A stretch of 52,183 bases of DNA, taken from assembly GCA_937138345.1 (NCBI GenBank), contig CAKZOW010000046.1, positions 1 to 52,183 on the forward strand. The letters run 5' to 3'. Shown piece by piece: positions 8,814-17,793 of the stretch (positions within the stretch are counted from its first letter, which is position 1; every line of letters starts with the position of its first letter). The position numbers were made by a program, and so were the translations under genes. A model generated the notes under the pieces. It was not told the DNA's origin and did not search any database. It saw only the letters and a list, made by a program, of their open reading frames with translations. The stretch is from an uncultured archaeon (lineage in GTDB: Archaea; Nanobdellota; Nanobdellia; Woesearchaeales; UBA583).

Positions 8814-8895
8814 CTTTGGGCTAAAGCTCAAAGTTCATATTCTCTCTCAAAAAACTCTCGTAAAAACTTTGCTCTTCCTGGACCAATTCCTCAAA
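8814..8895 (-). pseudogene. Duplicated 3' end of hef (remnant)
   Basis: This segment repeats 8974-9055 at an exact offset of 160 bases with roughly a dozen mismatches over 82 bp. It still encodes 'GIGPGRAKFLREFFEREYEL' and a stop (8828-8890), almost the same as the functional Hef C-terminus 'GIGPGRAKFLREFFDREYQL'. A frame-closing TGA stands immediately before it, so it is not translated as part of any gene. The copy includes the terminator-like palindrome beside the stop codon. The substitutions suggest the duplication is older than the ones at 11290 and 25365. Confidence 0.85.
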
Positions 8896-8973
8896 CGATC
8901 TTTTTCTTTGCTATTCCTTGCGTAACTAAAGTTACTTAAGTCATTAAGAAAAAGCCTCACCAAAAGAACCATG
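8896..8973. other. 78-bp hairpin-rich insert between the two hef 3' ends
   Basis: Contains 'gtaac-taaa-gttac' and 'cttaa-gtca-ttaag' nested inside a longer 'ctttttct...agaaaaag' pairing, and borders the perfect palindrome 'ctttgagc-taaa-gctcaaag' at 8974-8993 that spans the hef stop codon. No ORF. The palindrome may also work as a transcription terminator. Confidence 0.6.
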
Positions 8974-8987
8974 CTTTGAGCTAAAGC

Positions 8988-11264
8988 TCAAAGTTGATAT
9001 TCACGGTCAAAGAACTCTCGTAAAAATTTTGCTCTACCTGGACCAATTCCTTGAACTTCGAGTAGTTCTTTTTCTGAGGCATTGATTAAGTCTTTGAGAG
9101 ATTTAAAATGACTAAGCAAACCTTTTGCATTAACAACATTGATTTTTGGAATTGAGGAGATGAACTTTTCCATTTCTTCATTTTCTGAGTGGGATTTTTT
9201 ATCTGAGACAAGTGAAATTTCTTTTTTATCTTTTTTAGTTCTTTTTGCAATTGTTCTTATCATCTGAGCTGTTTCTTGCATGTTATTTGTTACTATAATT
9301 GGTATTCTTAGATCAACTGCAATTGCACTAAGAGTTGCTCTTATTACATTTGGATTTAGATTTCTTAGAGTATAAATATTTTCTTCTCCTTCTAAAATTA
9401 GAATTGGTCTTCTAAAATTTCTTGCAAGATCCATGAGTTGAGGAAATAATCTTTTATCAATTATTGAATTTACAAAATCTATTTTTGCTTTTCTCTCAAT
9501 TGCAATATTTTCTGTAATTACAATATCTCCTACATCTAGTTGTTTTGAGTGAACTTCTAATTCGTCAATTGAGTAAATTTCTTTAATTAAATCGGTGTTT
9601 TCTCTTTGATCGACATAAATTGGTATTTTGGGATTTAATTGTTTTGAGAGATCAGATTCTTTTTCATTACTTGGTTGTTTAGATTCAATTATGTTTTTTT
9701 TATTGATATAATCTCCAAGACCTTTTTCTACTTTTTTATTTTCAAGTTTGTTAAAGTCTGATACTAATTTTTCAAGTGCTTTATACATTGACTTTTCTTT
9801 AGCATTTGCAACATGACGTGTTATCATATCTCTAGTTCCTAGCGATTGCAATATATATGCATTTCCCTCATTAAATCTTCCTGTTCTCCCAACTCTTTGA
9901 ATTGTTCTAATTGCTGAGGGAACGGGTTCATAAAATATAACTAAATCTACTTTTGGGATATCTAATCCTTCTTCACCAACTGATGTGGATACTAAAATAT
10001 TATGTTTTGCGTCACGGAAATTTTGAATTACTTCTTTTTGTTGTTTTTGAGATAGTTTAAATTCTCCTTTTTTTGCTTGGCCTACAAATAACACTGGATT
10101 GATATCTTCGATTTTTGAGAGTTCCTCAACAATTTTTTGAGCAGATTCTCTGTATTGATTAAAGACAATTATTTTTAGATCTTTGTTTTTATGTATTTCA
10201 AGAGCAATTATCTCCTTTAATTTCTGAAGTTTTGGATGTAGGATATTTTTTTCTTTGAGTGTTTTTATTTTACCATAGGCATCTCTAAAGTCAATATCAT
10301 ATGTGAGTGCTTCTGCTGCTTTTGATTTATCTCCACCTGATCTAAAAAAGTTATGGAAATATACATAGGCTGCAGCAATTTCTTGAGATTCAAAGAGTTC
10401 CTGGCCATAAGATAATTTCATAAGTGCTGCAGCAATTGAAATTGCAGCCCATACATTCTCATCTGCTTCACCTGAAGAAATTTTTGATCTAAGAGCTATC
10501 TGAATATCAAGTAAATCTTTTTTTGAGACTAGCGGTTTAGTTATTCCAATGTCGAGTTGTTTTAGTTCTTCTAACTTTGAATTATATACTTTTTGAAGTA
10601 AATCTTTTACTTCTACTAATTCTTTTCCAAGTTCAATTTCAATGTGTTTAATATTAGTTTTGTTTACATAGGGTTTTACATCTTCATCCTCGTACCTCTT
10701 TACTTCAATATGATTAATACATAAATTTGTCATTACTTCTCTAATTTGAGAAATATTTGTTCCCGGTGATGCAGTTAGTGCTAAAATTTTCGTATAAGCT
10801 TTATCAAATTCTTGTGCAATAAATCCATAAGCATAATTACCTGTTCCTCTATGTGCTTCATCTATTATTACTAATCCAAAATCTTTTGGATCTAGAACCC
10901 TATTAATAATATCGTTTTCTATGAGTTGAGGTGTTGAAAAGATAAAATCTTGCTCTTTGTAGAGAAGAGCTCTTTTTTTTGGAGATACTAAACCAGTTAA
11001 TACTTGAAAATTAAACTCTTCTGAGTTTTCATAGAAATTTTCAAATGATACTTTTTGTTGTTCAACTAAAGGTTTTGTTGGTGCTAGAAATAAAATTTTT
11101 TTATTATTAGAATTGAAATAATATGTTGCAAGCATTAGTGCGATTACTGTTTTACCTAAACCTGTTGGAAGTACAACTAAGGAATTTTTATTTAAAGAAT
11201 TTGCAAAAATAGATTGTTGGTAACTACGAGGTGCAAAGTCTTTAACTAGTTGGACTTGTTTCAT
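8988..11264 (-). CDS. hef: Hef: SF2 helicase fused to XPF/ERCC4 nuclease
   Basis: The 758-aa protein unwinds and cleaves branched DNA such as stalled replication forks; it is the archaeal counterpart of FANCM/XPF. The helicase half has Walker A 'LPTGLGKT' (about 32-39), 'DEAHRGTG' (135), 'ALTASPGT' and motif VI 'QRVGRTGRF'. The nuclease half begins near 545 ('IPIYVDQREN') with the catalytic 'IERKAKIDF' pattern near 590, followed by a helix-hairpin-helix domain ending in 'GIGPGRAKFL'. The track opens the ORF at 11342, but the first 26 residues resemble nothing in the family, and a TATA box at 11283-11293 fits the ATG at 11264 (MKQVQ). Both ends of this gene carry duplications (8814-8895 and 11290-11414). 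Confidence 0.95.
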   Translation of the reverse strand: MKQVQLVKDFAPRSYQQSIFANSLNKNSLVVLPTGLGKTVIALMLATYYFNSNNKKILFLAPTKPLVEQQKVSFENFYENSEEFNFQVLTGLVSPKKRALLYKEQDFIFSTPQLIENDIINRVLDPKDFGLVIIDEAHRGTGNYAYGFIAQEFDKAYTKILALTASPGTNISQIREVMTNLCINHIEVKRYEDEDVKPYVNKTNIKHIEIELGKELVEVKDLLQKVYNSKLEELKQLDIGITKPLVSKKDLLDIQIALRSKISSGEADENVWAAISIAAALMKLSYGQELFESQEIAAAYVYFHNFFRSGGDKSKAAEALTYDIDFRDAYGKIKTLKEKNILHPKLQKLKEIIALEIHKNKDLKIIVFNQYRESAQKIVEELSKIEDINPVLFVGQAKKGEFKLSQKQQKEVIQNFRDAKHNILVSTSVGEEGLDIPKVDLVIFYEPVPSAIRTIQRVGRTGRFNEGNAYILQSLGTRDMITRHVANAKEKSMYKALEKLVSDFNKLENKKVEKGLGDYINKKNIIESKQPSNEKESDLSKQLNPKIPIYVDQRENTDLIKEIYSIDELEVHSKQLDVGDIVITENIAIERKAKIDFVNSIIDKRLFPQLMDLARNFRRPILILEGEENIYTLRNLNPNVIRATLSAIAVDLRIPIIVTNNMQETAQMIRTIAKRTKKDKKEISLVSDKKSHSENEEMEKFISSIPKINVVNAKGLLSHFKSLKDLINASEKELLEVQGIGPGRAKFLREFFDREYQL

Positions 11265-11282
11265 AATTAAAATAGGTAAAGT

Positions 11283-11293
11283 TACTTTATAAA
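11283..11293 (-). promoter_or_regulatory. TATA box of hef
   Basis: Minus strand CTTTTATAAAG, about 24 bases upstream of the ATG at 11264. The direct repeat at 11290-11319 begins within its upstream edge, so the insertion left the core promoter in place. Confidence 0.7.
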
Positions 11294-11414
11294 AGAAATG
11301 TCTAAAAAAGGTAGAAAAAATGAAGCTTGAGTTACAAAGCATACGAAACTTCAGCTGTGTAAAGGTTCAGCAGAAGTTTCTGAGTAAAAGAAATGTCTAA
11401 AAAAGGTAGAAAAA
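11290..11414. repeat. 30-bp direct repeats (11290-11319, 11385-11414) flanking a 65-bp insert
   Basis: The two 30-base copies are identical ('aatgtctaaaaaaggtagaa' core), offset 95. The insert at 11320-11384 carries a 13-bp stem with one mismatch: 'gaaacttcagctg' pairs with 'cagcagaagtttc' across a 10-base loop. It shares 'agcttgag', 'caaagc', 'cgaaact' and 'ttcagcagaagtt' in the same order with the insert at 25391-25494. The unit separates the hef promoter from the stop codon of the lipoprotein gene. The identical copies imply a recent event. Confidence 0.85.
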
Positions 11415-12902
11415 TTAAGAATAAACTTCAAGATAACTTAATTGAGGGTCACCAGCGCATGAATATTCTACACCATCAGAAATTAAAATTTCTAAAATAC
11501 CATCTTCTGTATATTCTTCCATTTCATCAAAGTAATAATATTCATCTATACACCTTGAACCTGTTTTAAATAATCCAAAGTCATCTCCATCAATTTCAAG
11601 CTTAAAATCTCTGTTTCCAAATGCTTCTTTTAACATTAATTTTATTTCTGGAGAATTTTCTTTTACTTCAAGTTCTAGATATACAGAACCTGTTGAACTA
11701 TTACATCCTGAGAGTCTTAGAGAATTAAAATCTTCTCTTGGTTCTTGTTGATAGTTAAAATCAGAATAGCTAATCTCTCCATCACAAACATAGGCACCAC
11801 TTCCAGTAGTTCCAAATGTTTGATAATTATGTGATGATTGATCACTCCAAAAATTAAAACTATCTGTTAGACTCATATAATTGGCATCTTCTTTTTTTTC
11901 ACAAATTTTTCTTCCAAAATCATCTGTTTGTGTTTTTTCATATCCTTCTTTACATTCACATGTATTTGTTTCATCATTTGGTTGAGTTCCTTGAGAACAA
12001 GACCACACACATCTATTATCTTGAGTTAAAACTTTATAAGGACCCTCACATTGTATTGAATTCTCTTCTTTTTCTTCCTCCATTTCTTCCTCAAAGTTAA
12101 TTTCAATTACTTCTGAGTGGATTACTGAATCATCTAAGAGTACTACTGATATTCTATAATAGTTTAAACCTTTATTTGGATTCCAATGTTTAAATTCTTG
12201 GTCTTTTCCAAACTCAATTACTCCTATTGCATTATCTTGTGGATATGTTGGATTTTTATCATAGGATGAGTGCATTACTTTATACCATTTTGCATTGTCA
12301 ATATTATCTTCCCACTCTAATTCTACATAACTATCTTCGATTTCTATTTCTAAATCAATATTTATTTCTGTTTTTGGCATTTCATTTTCTTTTTCCTGAA
12401 CACTTGTAGTAAATGACATCGATACTGTGTTTTCATCTATTTTTTCAAATTGTACTTCTTTATCATCAACTAAAAAATAAATTGATAGAGTATCTTTTGG
12501 AATTTCTATTCCATTAATAATTACAGTATAACTACCCCCTTCCTCTGTCACATAAAATGAATATGTATAGCTTATATCATTTCTTTGAATGTTGAGACTG
12601 TATTCTTTATTTAATTCAACTGTTACAATATCATTGAGATCATTAAATGAAAGGGTTTGGACCTCCTTTTTTTGATCTTCTTTATTCTCTTTAAGATTAT
12701 TTAATTCAATTTCATTTTCTTCAAGTGAGATTTCATTTCCATTTACCTCATTCTCAGAGATAGACCTGATTACTTCTTCTTTGTTTTCATCACTAATAGT
12801 TTGGTTAACGAGGTTTTGGTTTTGTTCAATTTCAAAATCTTGTGTACAACCTACAACCATTACTACTAAAAAACATAGCATTATTGTTTGAAATAATTTC
12901 AT
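11415..12902 (-). CDS. Membrane-anchored lipoprotein with acidic linker and EGF-like segment
   Basis: The ORF is open from 12956, but the likely start is the ATG at 12902 (MKLFQ), about 25 bases from a TATA box at 12921-12934. The 495-aa product begins with a lipoprotein signal ending in the lipobox 'VVMVVGC'. A Glu/Asn-rich, low-complexity linker follows (about 25-85), then beta-rich domains, a Cys-rich EGF-like stretch ('CECKEGYEKTQTDDFG', near 315-335) and a C-terminal beta-sandwich-like region ('YLELEVKENSPEIKLML'). Attachment to the outer face of the membrane is expected. Ligand and function are unknown. It follows the ABC permease gene on the same strand but has its own promoter. Confidence 0.7.
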   Translation of the reverse strand: MKLFQTIMLCFLVVMVVGCTQDFEIEQNQNLVNQTISDENKEEVIRSISENEVNGNEISLEENEIELNNLKENKEDQKKEVQTLSFNDLNDIVTVELNKEYSLNIQRNDISYTYSFYVTEEGGSYTVIINGIEIPKDTLSIYFLVDDKEVQFEKIDENTVSMSFTTSVQEKENEMPKTEINIDLEIEIEDSYVELEWEDNIDNAKWYKVMHSSYDKNPTYPQDNAIGVIEFGKDQEFKHWNPNKGLNYYRISVVLLDDSVIHSEVIEINFEEEMEEEKEENSIQCEGPYKVLTQDNRCVWSCSQGTQPNDETNTCECKEGYEKTQTDDFGRKICEKKEDANYMSLTDSFNFWSDQSSHNYQTFGTTGSGAYVCDGEISYSDFNYQQEPREDFNSLRLSGCNSSTGSVYLELEVKENSPEIKLMLKEAFGNRDFKLEIDGDDFGLFKTGSRCIDEYYYFDEMEEYTEDGILEILISDGVEYSCAGDPQLSYLEVYS

Positions 12903-12920
12903 AATATGTTTTAAAAAAAG

Positions 12921-12934
12921 TATTTTATAAAAGT
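12921..12934 (-). promoter_or_regulatory. TATA box of the lipoprotein gene
   Basis: Minus strand ACTTTTATAAAATA, centred about 25 bases upstream of the ATG at 12902; it decides the start in favour of MKLFQ rather than the upstream codon. Confidence 0.7.
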
Positions 12935-12955
12935 TTATGTTCCCATTAAAGGACA

Positions 12956-14749
12956 CTAATTTAAAAGTTGTTTTTTCTTTATGTTTTTAGCAAAAGTCAC
13001 AAACATTATAAGAATTATTGTGTACATGTAAAATGGCATTAGTTTAGAAAAATTTAGTACATAAACTTCTGAGAAAAAGAATAATTCTCTAAATAGACTT
13101 TGTCCTAATACAACTGGATTATATTGTAAGATATTATGGAAGAAATCTGGCATTAATTCTAGAGGTAGTATAATGTCTGAGAGTAAAAAGAAAAAAAGCA
13201 TAACAAATGTTGTAACTAAAATTGAAATTTGCATTGATGAGAAAAGAAGAGAAAATAACATACCTAGTAAAATAAATACTACTAAAATATGTAATGAAAT
13301 AACTACTGTATCAAAAAATAGAATTTTTGTAAACATTAATGTAGTAGGGTCAATTATTCCAAATGTTGGAACATTAAATACAAATTGTAAAATAATAAAA
13401 AAGAAGAACAATTGAAATAAAATAATTATAAGTGATGTGAAAAATAGACTTATAATAAATGATGTTTGATGTATTGGAGAGATGATGTTTCTAAAATATG
13501 CTTTTGAGTTCATCTCCATTGATACTATTACATTTGAGAGTAATAGACCAATAAAAAGCATAATTGTTACAATAATTGTTGGTGCTAATTCATGGACACG
13601 AGAAAATTTTGAAAATAATGGTTTAATCTCAGAGGAAATTGGTTTTACTATTGCATCAGAGTCTTGAGAAGACAATGATGAAAAGTAATCATATTTTGTA
13701 TTTACTTCTTCTTTAATTGATTTTACTTCTTCTTGAGTATTTTCTAATGAAATTTTTAAATTATTATATTGGGTATCTAAGGTGTTTACTGTAGGAATTA
13801 ATTCTTCTATAAATTCTTCTAAATTTTCTAAATCTAAGAGTACTTGTTGCGAATTAATATTTTCTAGAGATGAGGAGATATCTTCTATATTACTTGATGC
13901 ACTATTTTCTAGAGATTTTAATCTGTCAATTTGGTTGTAGAGATCATCAATTTCTTCTTCAATATTTTCTGGAACAAAACCAATATAGTCTTCAACTTCT
14001 TCTTCTAAATCATCAAGAGTTGATTCTAATAAATCTAATCTCTCTTCAATATCTCTTAGAGAAATAAGAGCTTCATCAATTGAATTTTCATTATCTGAAT
14101 CTAGCTTTTCAAATGAATTTTTTAGAGAATTAATTGTTCTTAAAATCTCTGGTAGAGTAGTTTTTAACATAAGAATAGATGAAGTAATATCTTGGTCATT
14201 TTCTTCAATATCATTATTTAATTGATTTAAACTCACATCAACATCTTCAATTAAATCTTTTGTATCTTCCATAAATTCCAATGTTGAATCTACCTCTCCT
14301 AATATTCCTGAGATTGTCGTTGATGAAATCTCATCTGTGATTTTATTTAATTCTCTCTCAATGGCTGAGATTAAAATATTTCCTATTGTTGATCTTGTAT
14401 TATCTCTTATATAAACTAGCTGTGCTGATTTAAGATCTCCTGATTGTGTTTCTTGAGCTTGTATGAAAATACAGAGTTCTAAATGTCCTTTTTTTAAATC
14501 ATTTTTACATGCTTCTTCGCTTTCTTCAATTGAGTTTTTATTATAATTTACAAATTTGACTCCAAGATTTGAGAAATAATTTGAATCTGTACCAAAATAT
14601 CCTACTTGTGTTTTAGATAAATTATTTACACTATTATACGCAAGACCAATTAAAAACATTAAAATCATAGGTGCTAAAATTAAGAGTAAAATTGTAGAAG
14701 GAGATCTTAAAATCATTTTAAGATTTTTTAGTATAATGCTTATAATCAT
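12956..14749 (-). CDS. ABC-2-type transporter permease with extracytoplasmic coiled coil
   Basis: The 597-aa protein has one TM helix at the N-terminus ('STILLLILAPMILMFLIGLAY', about 18-40), then a roughly 340-residue hydrophilic region rich in heptads and Glu/Asn/Ser. Five or six C-terminal helices follow (about 385-590). This is the YhgE/Pip-like ABC-2 permease layout, with a long coiled-coil loop outside the cell. It pairs with the ATPase gene just upstream (14829-15545). The original ATGA overlap between the two genes appears to have been split by a duplication (14745-14847). Substrate unknown; lipids, peptides or a surface polymer are all possible. Confidence 0.85.
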   Translation of the reverse strand: MIISIILKNLKMILRSPSTILLLILAPMILMFLIGLAYNSVNNLSKTQVGYFGTDSNYFSNLGVKFVNYNKNSIEESEEACKNDLKKGHLELCIFIQAQETQSGDLKSAQLVYIRDNTRSTIGNILISAIERELNKITDEISSTTISGILGEVDSTLEFMEDTKDLIEDVDVSLNQLNNDIEENDQDITSSILMLKTTLPEILRTINSLKNSFEKLDSDNENSIDEALISLRDIEERLDLLESTLDDLEEEVEDYIGFVPENIEEEIDDLYNQIDRLKSLENSASSNIEDISSSLENINSQQVLLDLENLEEFIEELIPTVNTLDTQYNNLKISLENTQEEVKSIKEEVNTKYDYFSSLSSQDSDAIVKPISSEIKPLFSKFSRVHELAPTIIVTIMLFIGLLLSNVIVSMEMNSKAYFRNIISPIHQTSFIISLFFTSLIIILFQLFFFFIILQFVFNVPTFGIIDPTTLMFTKILFFDTVVISLHILVVFILLGMLFSLLFSSMQISILVTTFVMLFFFLLSDIILPLELMPDFFHNILQYNPVVLGQSLFRELFFFSEVYVLNFSKLMPFYMYTIILIMFVTFAKNIKKKQLLN

Positions 14750-14847
14750 TTTTGGGCTACCCCCAAAAAGATTATATCCTCAACAATACTATGTATTCTT
14801 GGGATCTTGTTCATAACTTCACAAGACATCATTTTTGGACTACCTCT
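14745..14847. repeat. ~20-bp direct repeats at the ABC ATPase/permease junction with a ~63-bp insert
   Basis: Plus-strand 'atcatttttgggctac' (14745 on) recurs as 'atcatttttggactac' (14828 on), offset 83, about 17 of 20 positions equal. Each copy carries the ATGA that joins the ATPase stop to the permease start. In the upstream copy TGA ends the ATPase; in the downstream copy ATG starts the permease. The insert holds a small hairpin ('aatac-tat-gtatt') and no gene. Confidence 0.7.
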
Positions 14848-15545
14848 AAGAATTTTTTTTCTAAGTCAATTCTGTTATGCTTTAAAACAATATTTTCTTT
14901 TATGTTAAAGTTATGTAATATCAATGCTCTATCTCCATGCTTTTGCACTGATGAGAGAAGATGTGTGATAATAATTACAGTTACATTAGCTGCTTTAATT
15001 CTCTCTAATACATACCATAACTCTTCTCTGAGTTCAATGTCTAAACCTGCAAAAGGTTCATCTAATATCAAAATATGAGGATTATGAATTAAAGATATTG
15101 CAAATTCTAGTCTTCTTTTCATTCCTCCAGAGAGTTTTTCAGAAATTGTATGTTTAGATGATGTTAATTTAACTAAATCAAGGAGTTCTTTTGACCTATA
15201 TTCAATATCTTTTTTTGATACATTGTAGAGTTTACCAAAAAAATTAAGATTTTCTTGAACTGTTAATTTTTCATAAAATGAATTTTCCTGAGAAACGTAC
15301 CCTACAGATTTTGAAAAATCTTTATTTGAATAATTAATTTTTTTATCCTCAAAATAAATCTCTCCTCTCTCTGGCTTATAAAGTCCCAATAATAATTTGA
15401 TAATTGTTGATTTCCCAGTACCTGATTTTCCTAAAATAGCTACAATTTCTTCAGGAAATATTTTAAAAGAGCAATCATTGAGAACGGTAGAATTTTTGAA
15501 GATTTTTCTTACATTTTTAAATTCTAATATTGGTTTTACATCCAT
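14829..15545 (-). CDS. ABC transporter ATP-binding protein
   Basis: The 238-aa ATPase has Walker A 'GKSGTGKST' (about 38-46), Q-loop 'YVSQENSFY', signature 'LSGGMKRRLEFA' (about 139), Walker B 'LILDEPFAGLD' and the switch His in 'IIITHLLSS'. Length is that of a single-domain ABC ATPase of the ABC-2/DrrA-like type. It powers the permease encoded immediately downstream. It begins one base after the stop codon of the PH-domain gene, so it belongs to the compact operon running from 19939 to 12956. Confidence 0.95.
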   Translation of the reverse strand: MDVKPILEFKNVRKIFKNSTVLNDCSFKIFPEEIVAILGKSGTGKSTIIKLLLGLYKPERGEIYFEDKKINYSNKDFSKSVGYVSQENSFYEKLTVQENLNFFGKLYNVSKKDIEYRSKELLDLVKLTSSKHTISEKLSGGMKRRLEFAISLIHNPHILILDEPFAGLDIELREELWYVLERIKAANVTVIIITHLLSSVQKHGDRALILHNFNIKENIVLKHNRIDLEKKFLEVVQK

Positions 15546-15546
15546 T

Positions 15547-16872
15547 TTATTCTTCTAAATATTCTACTAATGAGTCAAATAATTCTTTGTGTTTTTCTAA
15601 TGCATATAATTTATTATCTACACTAGATGAACCTGGCGTGTAGATATGAATTGTTCCTTGCTTGAGTAATCTTTCAAAGAAAAGGTTTTGCCTAACCTCT
15701 ACATATTTAATTTTTTCTAGAGGGATTTCTTTTGAAGTAATATTAATTATTCCACTAATATCAACGACTTTATTTGTATAAATCTGATATGAGGTAACTT
15801 TGTATAGTATATATCTTAGTAATAAACCTCCAATGTAGAGTAAAGAAAGAGTAATTACTATTGCTGTTTTTACTAATTGAATTTCTATACTATTGCTGCC
15901 AAAATAATAATATAATGTAAATAGTATTCCAAAAAATATTGAATACCAAAAAAAGAATGTTGAAAAATAAGAACTCCCTGGCCTCTCTTCCATAATTGGT
16001 TTTTCTGCTATTTTACCATCCATATATGTAGTTATTTTATTACTGAAATCAGAATATTTCTCAAATGATGAAAATACCGGATCGTTACTCCCGCCTGTGA
16101 ATGTACTAATATGTCCAATATTGAAAAGAGCATAAGTAATTACATTTTTTCTGATTTCAGAGTTTGTTAATTTATCGAGTGGAACAACATTTTTATATGA
16201 TCCTAAAAAATAATTGTATTGATAAACTAGAGAGTTTTCTGTTATGAGGTATGATGTTTTTTTTGTTTTAATAAATGAAATAATTAAAAATGGTACTAGA
16301 AACCAAAATACTAATGTAAACAAAAAAAATAAGAAATTATGAGCAAATACTTTTGGTTTTTCTTTTTGTTGTATTTTTTTAGATTCTGAATTAGTTAATG
16401 TAAGTAGGTGATTAAATACCTCATCTGCTTTATTTTTATTTAGTGTTAAAAGTTCTTGAGAATCAAAACCTTGTTGGTGAGCTCCAATTTTCCCATTTGT
16501 TCCTAAGATATTATTTTTCCCAAAAATCCCAAATCTAATTGTGTAAACTCCTGCAATTTTTTCTAAAAAACTTTGGTTCATGGATACTGAAGTGATTTGA
16601 TCAATTCTAATTGTTGATGAAAATTTATTTATAAATTTATAATTAATAATAATTTCATTTTCCGAATTTATTTCATAATCATATGACGATTTAACTTTTA
16701 TAGAAAGTGCTGTTATAATTATTGCAAATATACAAATTCCTAAAAATGCTAATATTCCATATGTTAGCCAAAATATTCCAATACCTATAGAAATTATTAA
16801 ACCTGCAAGGATAAATAATACTATATTTACTTTTTCTACTTTTGTTGTTGGTTTAAAATTAATTTTTTCCAT
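15547..16872 (-). CDS. Membrane protein with bacterial PH (DUF304) domains, YdbT-like
   Basis: The 441-aa protein alternates TM pairs with soluble beta-rich segments. TM pair near 18-55, then a bPH2 segment ('NSENEIIINYKFINKFSSTIRIDQI', 72-100); TM pair near 180-205, then 'YLITENSLVYQYNYFLG'; TM pair near 310-350, then 'YQIYTNKVVDISGIINITSKEIPLEKI'. That is three PH-like units in the YdbT style. The function of this family is poorly known; some bacterial members are linked to membrane stress or antimicrobial resistance. The gene overlaps its upstream PH-domain neighbour by 14 bases, indicating translational coupling. Confidence 0.75.
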   Translation of the reverse strand: MEKINFKPTTKVEKVNIVLFILAGLIISIGIGIFWLTYGILAFLGICIFAIIITALSIKVKSSYDYEINSENEIIINYKFINKFSSTIRIDQITSVSMNQSFLEKIAGVYTIRFGIFGKNNILGTNGKIGAHQQGFDSQELLTLNKNKADEVFNHLLTLTNSESKKIQQKEKPKVFAHNFLFFLFTLVFWFLVPFLIISFIKTKKTSYLITENSLVYQYNYFLGSYKNVVPLDKLTNSEIRKNVITYALFNIGHISTFTGGSNDPVFSSFEKYSDFSNKITTYMDGKIAEKPIMEERPGSSYFSTFFFWYSIFFGILFTLYYYFGSNSIEIQLVKTAIVITLSLLYIGGLLLRYILYKVTSYQIYTNKVVDISGIINITSKEIPLEKIKYVEVRQNLFFERLLKQGTIHIYTPGSSSVDNKLYALEKHKELFDSLVEYLEE

Positions 16873-17755
16873 GTTTTTTTAACACCTCTTTTAATGTTTG
16901 TACAATACTCTCTCCTTGTGTTACATAAGATATTGTAATTGCTGGCATGGATGACCCTGCAGTTTGAATTTGTATTTTTGATACACCAAAAATCCTATCA
17001 AATAATGATCTATTTTCTACAATATCTGTTATTCTCTCATATGAGAGAGTTTTTTTATTCTTACTTAAAAAACCTTCATAATATTCAATTTTGTCTGTGT
17101 AAAAGTCAAAATATTCTTTTTTTTTTGTAAAGTATATGAAAAGTAATTGTATTACTGTTGGTACTATAAAAAAAATATTTACTGCATAAAACCATATGGC
17201 TGCTGTAGGTAGAGCATGCATTATTGTAGCAATTGATGCAGATGGTCGAATTCTATCTTCGAGTTTTGATTCAACTAATTTTTGATGTGTTCCAACAATT
17301 TCTCCATTTTCATGTATTTCAATACTTTTTGAGAGATTTAACTTCTGACTAATTGTCTCATAGATATTTTGATAATTTTTAATAAAACTTAAACTAAAAT
17401 TTACTCCTTCAGAACCACTTGTTGAGAGGTAAATTGATCCTGTTGAAAAAATAGAATCTGCAATCCAAGTTTTATTAGAAGAGATATCTGTTATTTGTTT
17501 GTAAGGTATTACTTTGGTAGATTTTGAAATAAATTTAAAATTTTCTTCTATACATTTTTCTTTTAATGTATATCTCCTTGATACTTCAATACCTATTAAA
17601 TAAATAAACACAAGTATAAATATACTCATTATCAATAGATACATGATTACATCTACAAGTAAAAATGTAATTGATACTAAGGAGATTATTACTAAGAAAA
17701 ATAGATATGATACTAAAACTCTTCCTATATTTGGACGTAGTACTATTTCTTGCAT
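16859..17755 (-). CDS. Membrane protein with bacterial PH (DUF304) domains, YdbS-like
   Basis: A roughly 298-aa product from the ATG at 17755 (MQEIVLRPN); the track extends it four codons to a TTG that has no support. It has a TM pair (about 15-55), a PH-like segment with 'CIEENFKFISKSTKVIPYKQITDI', a second TM pair (about 180-215) and a C-terminal PH-like segment 'DFYTDKIEYYEGFLSKNKKTLSYERITDI'. Its partner overlaps at 16859-16872, a common YdbS-YdbT arrangement. It probably forms a hetero-complex in the membrane with that partner (inference). Confidence 0.7.
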   Translation of the reverse strand: MQEIVLRPNIGRVLVSYLFFLVIISLVSITFLLVDVIMYLLIMSIFILVFIYLIGIEVSRRYTLKEKCIEENFKFISKSTKVIPYKQITDISSNKTWIADSIFSTGSIYLSTSGSEGVNFSLSFIKNYQNIYETISQKLNLSKSIEIHENGEIVGTHQKLVESKLEDRIRPSASIATIMHALPTAAIWFYAVNIFFIVPTVIQLLFIYFTKKKEYFDFYTDKIEYYEGFLSKNKKTLSYERITDIVENRSLFDRIFGVSKIQIQTAGSSMPAITISYVTQGESIVQTLKEVLKKHGKN

Positions 17756-17793
17756 AAATAGTATCAATATTTTCCTTATTTAAATTATAATTG

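Noticed and set aside
11265-11342. Upstream start of Hef at 11342
   Set aside because: The extra 26 residues lie across the TATA box and the direct repeat; the ATG at 11264 fits the promoter and the family.
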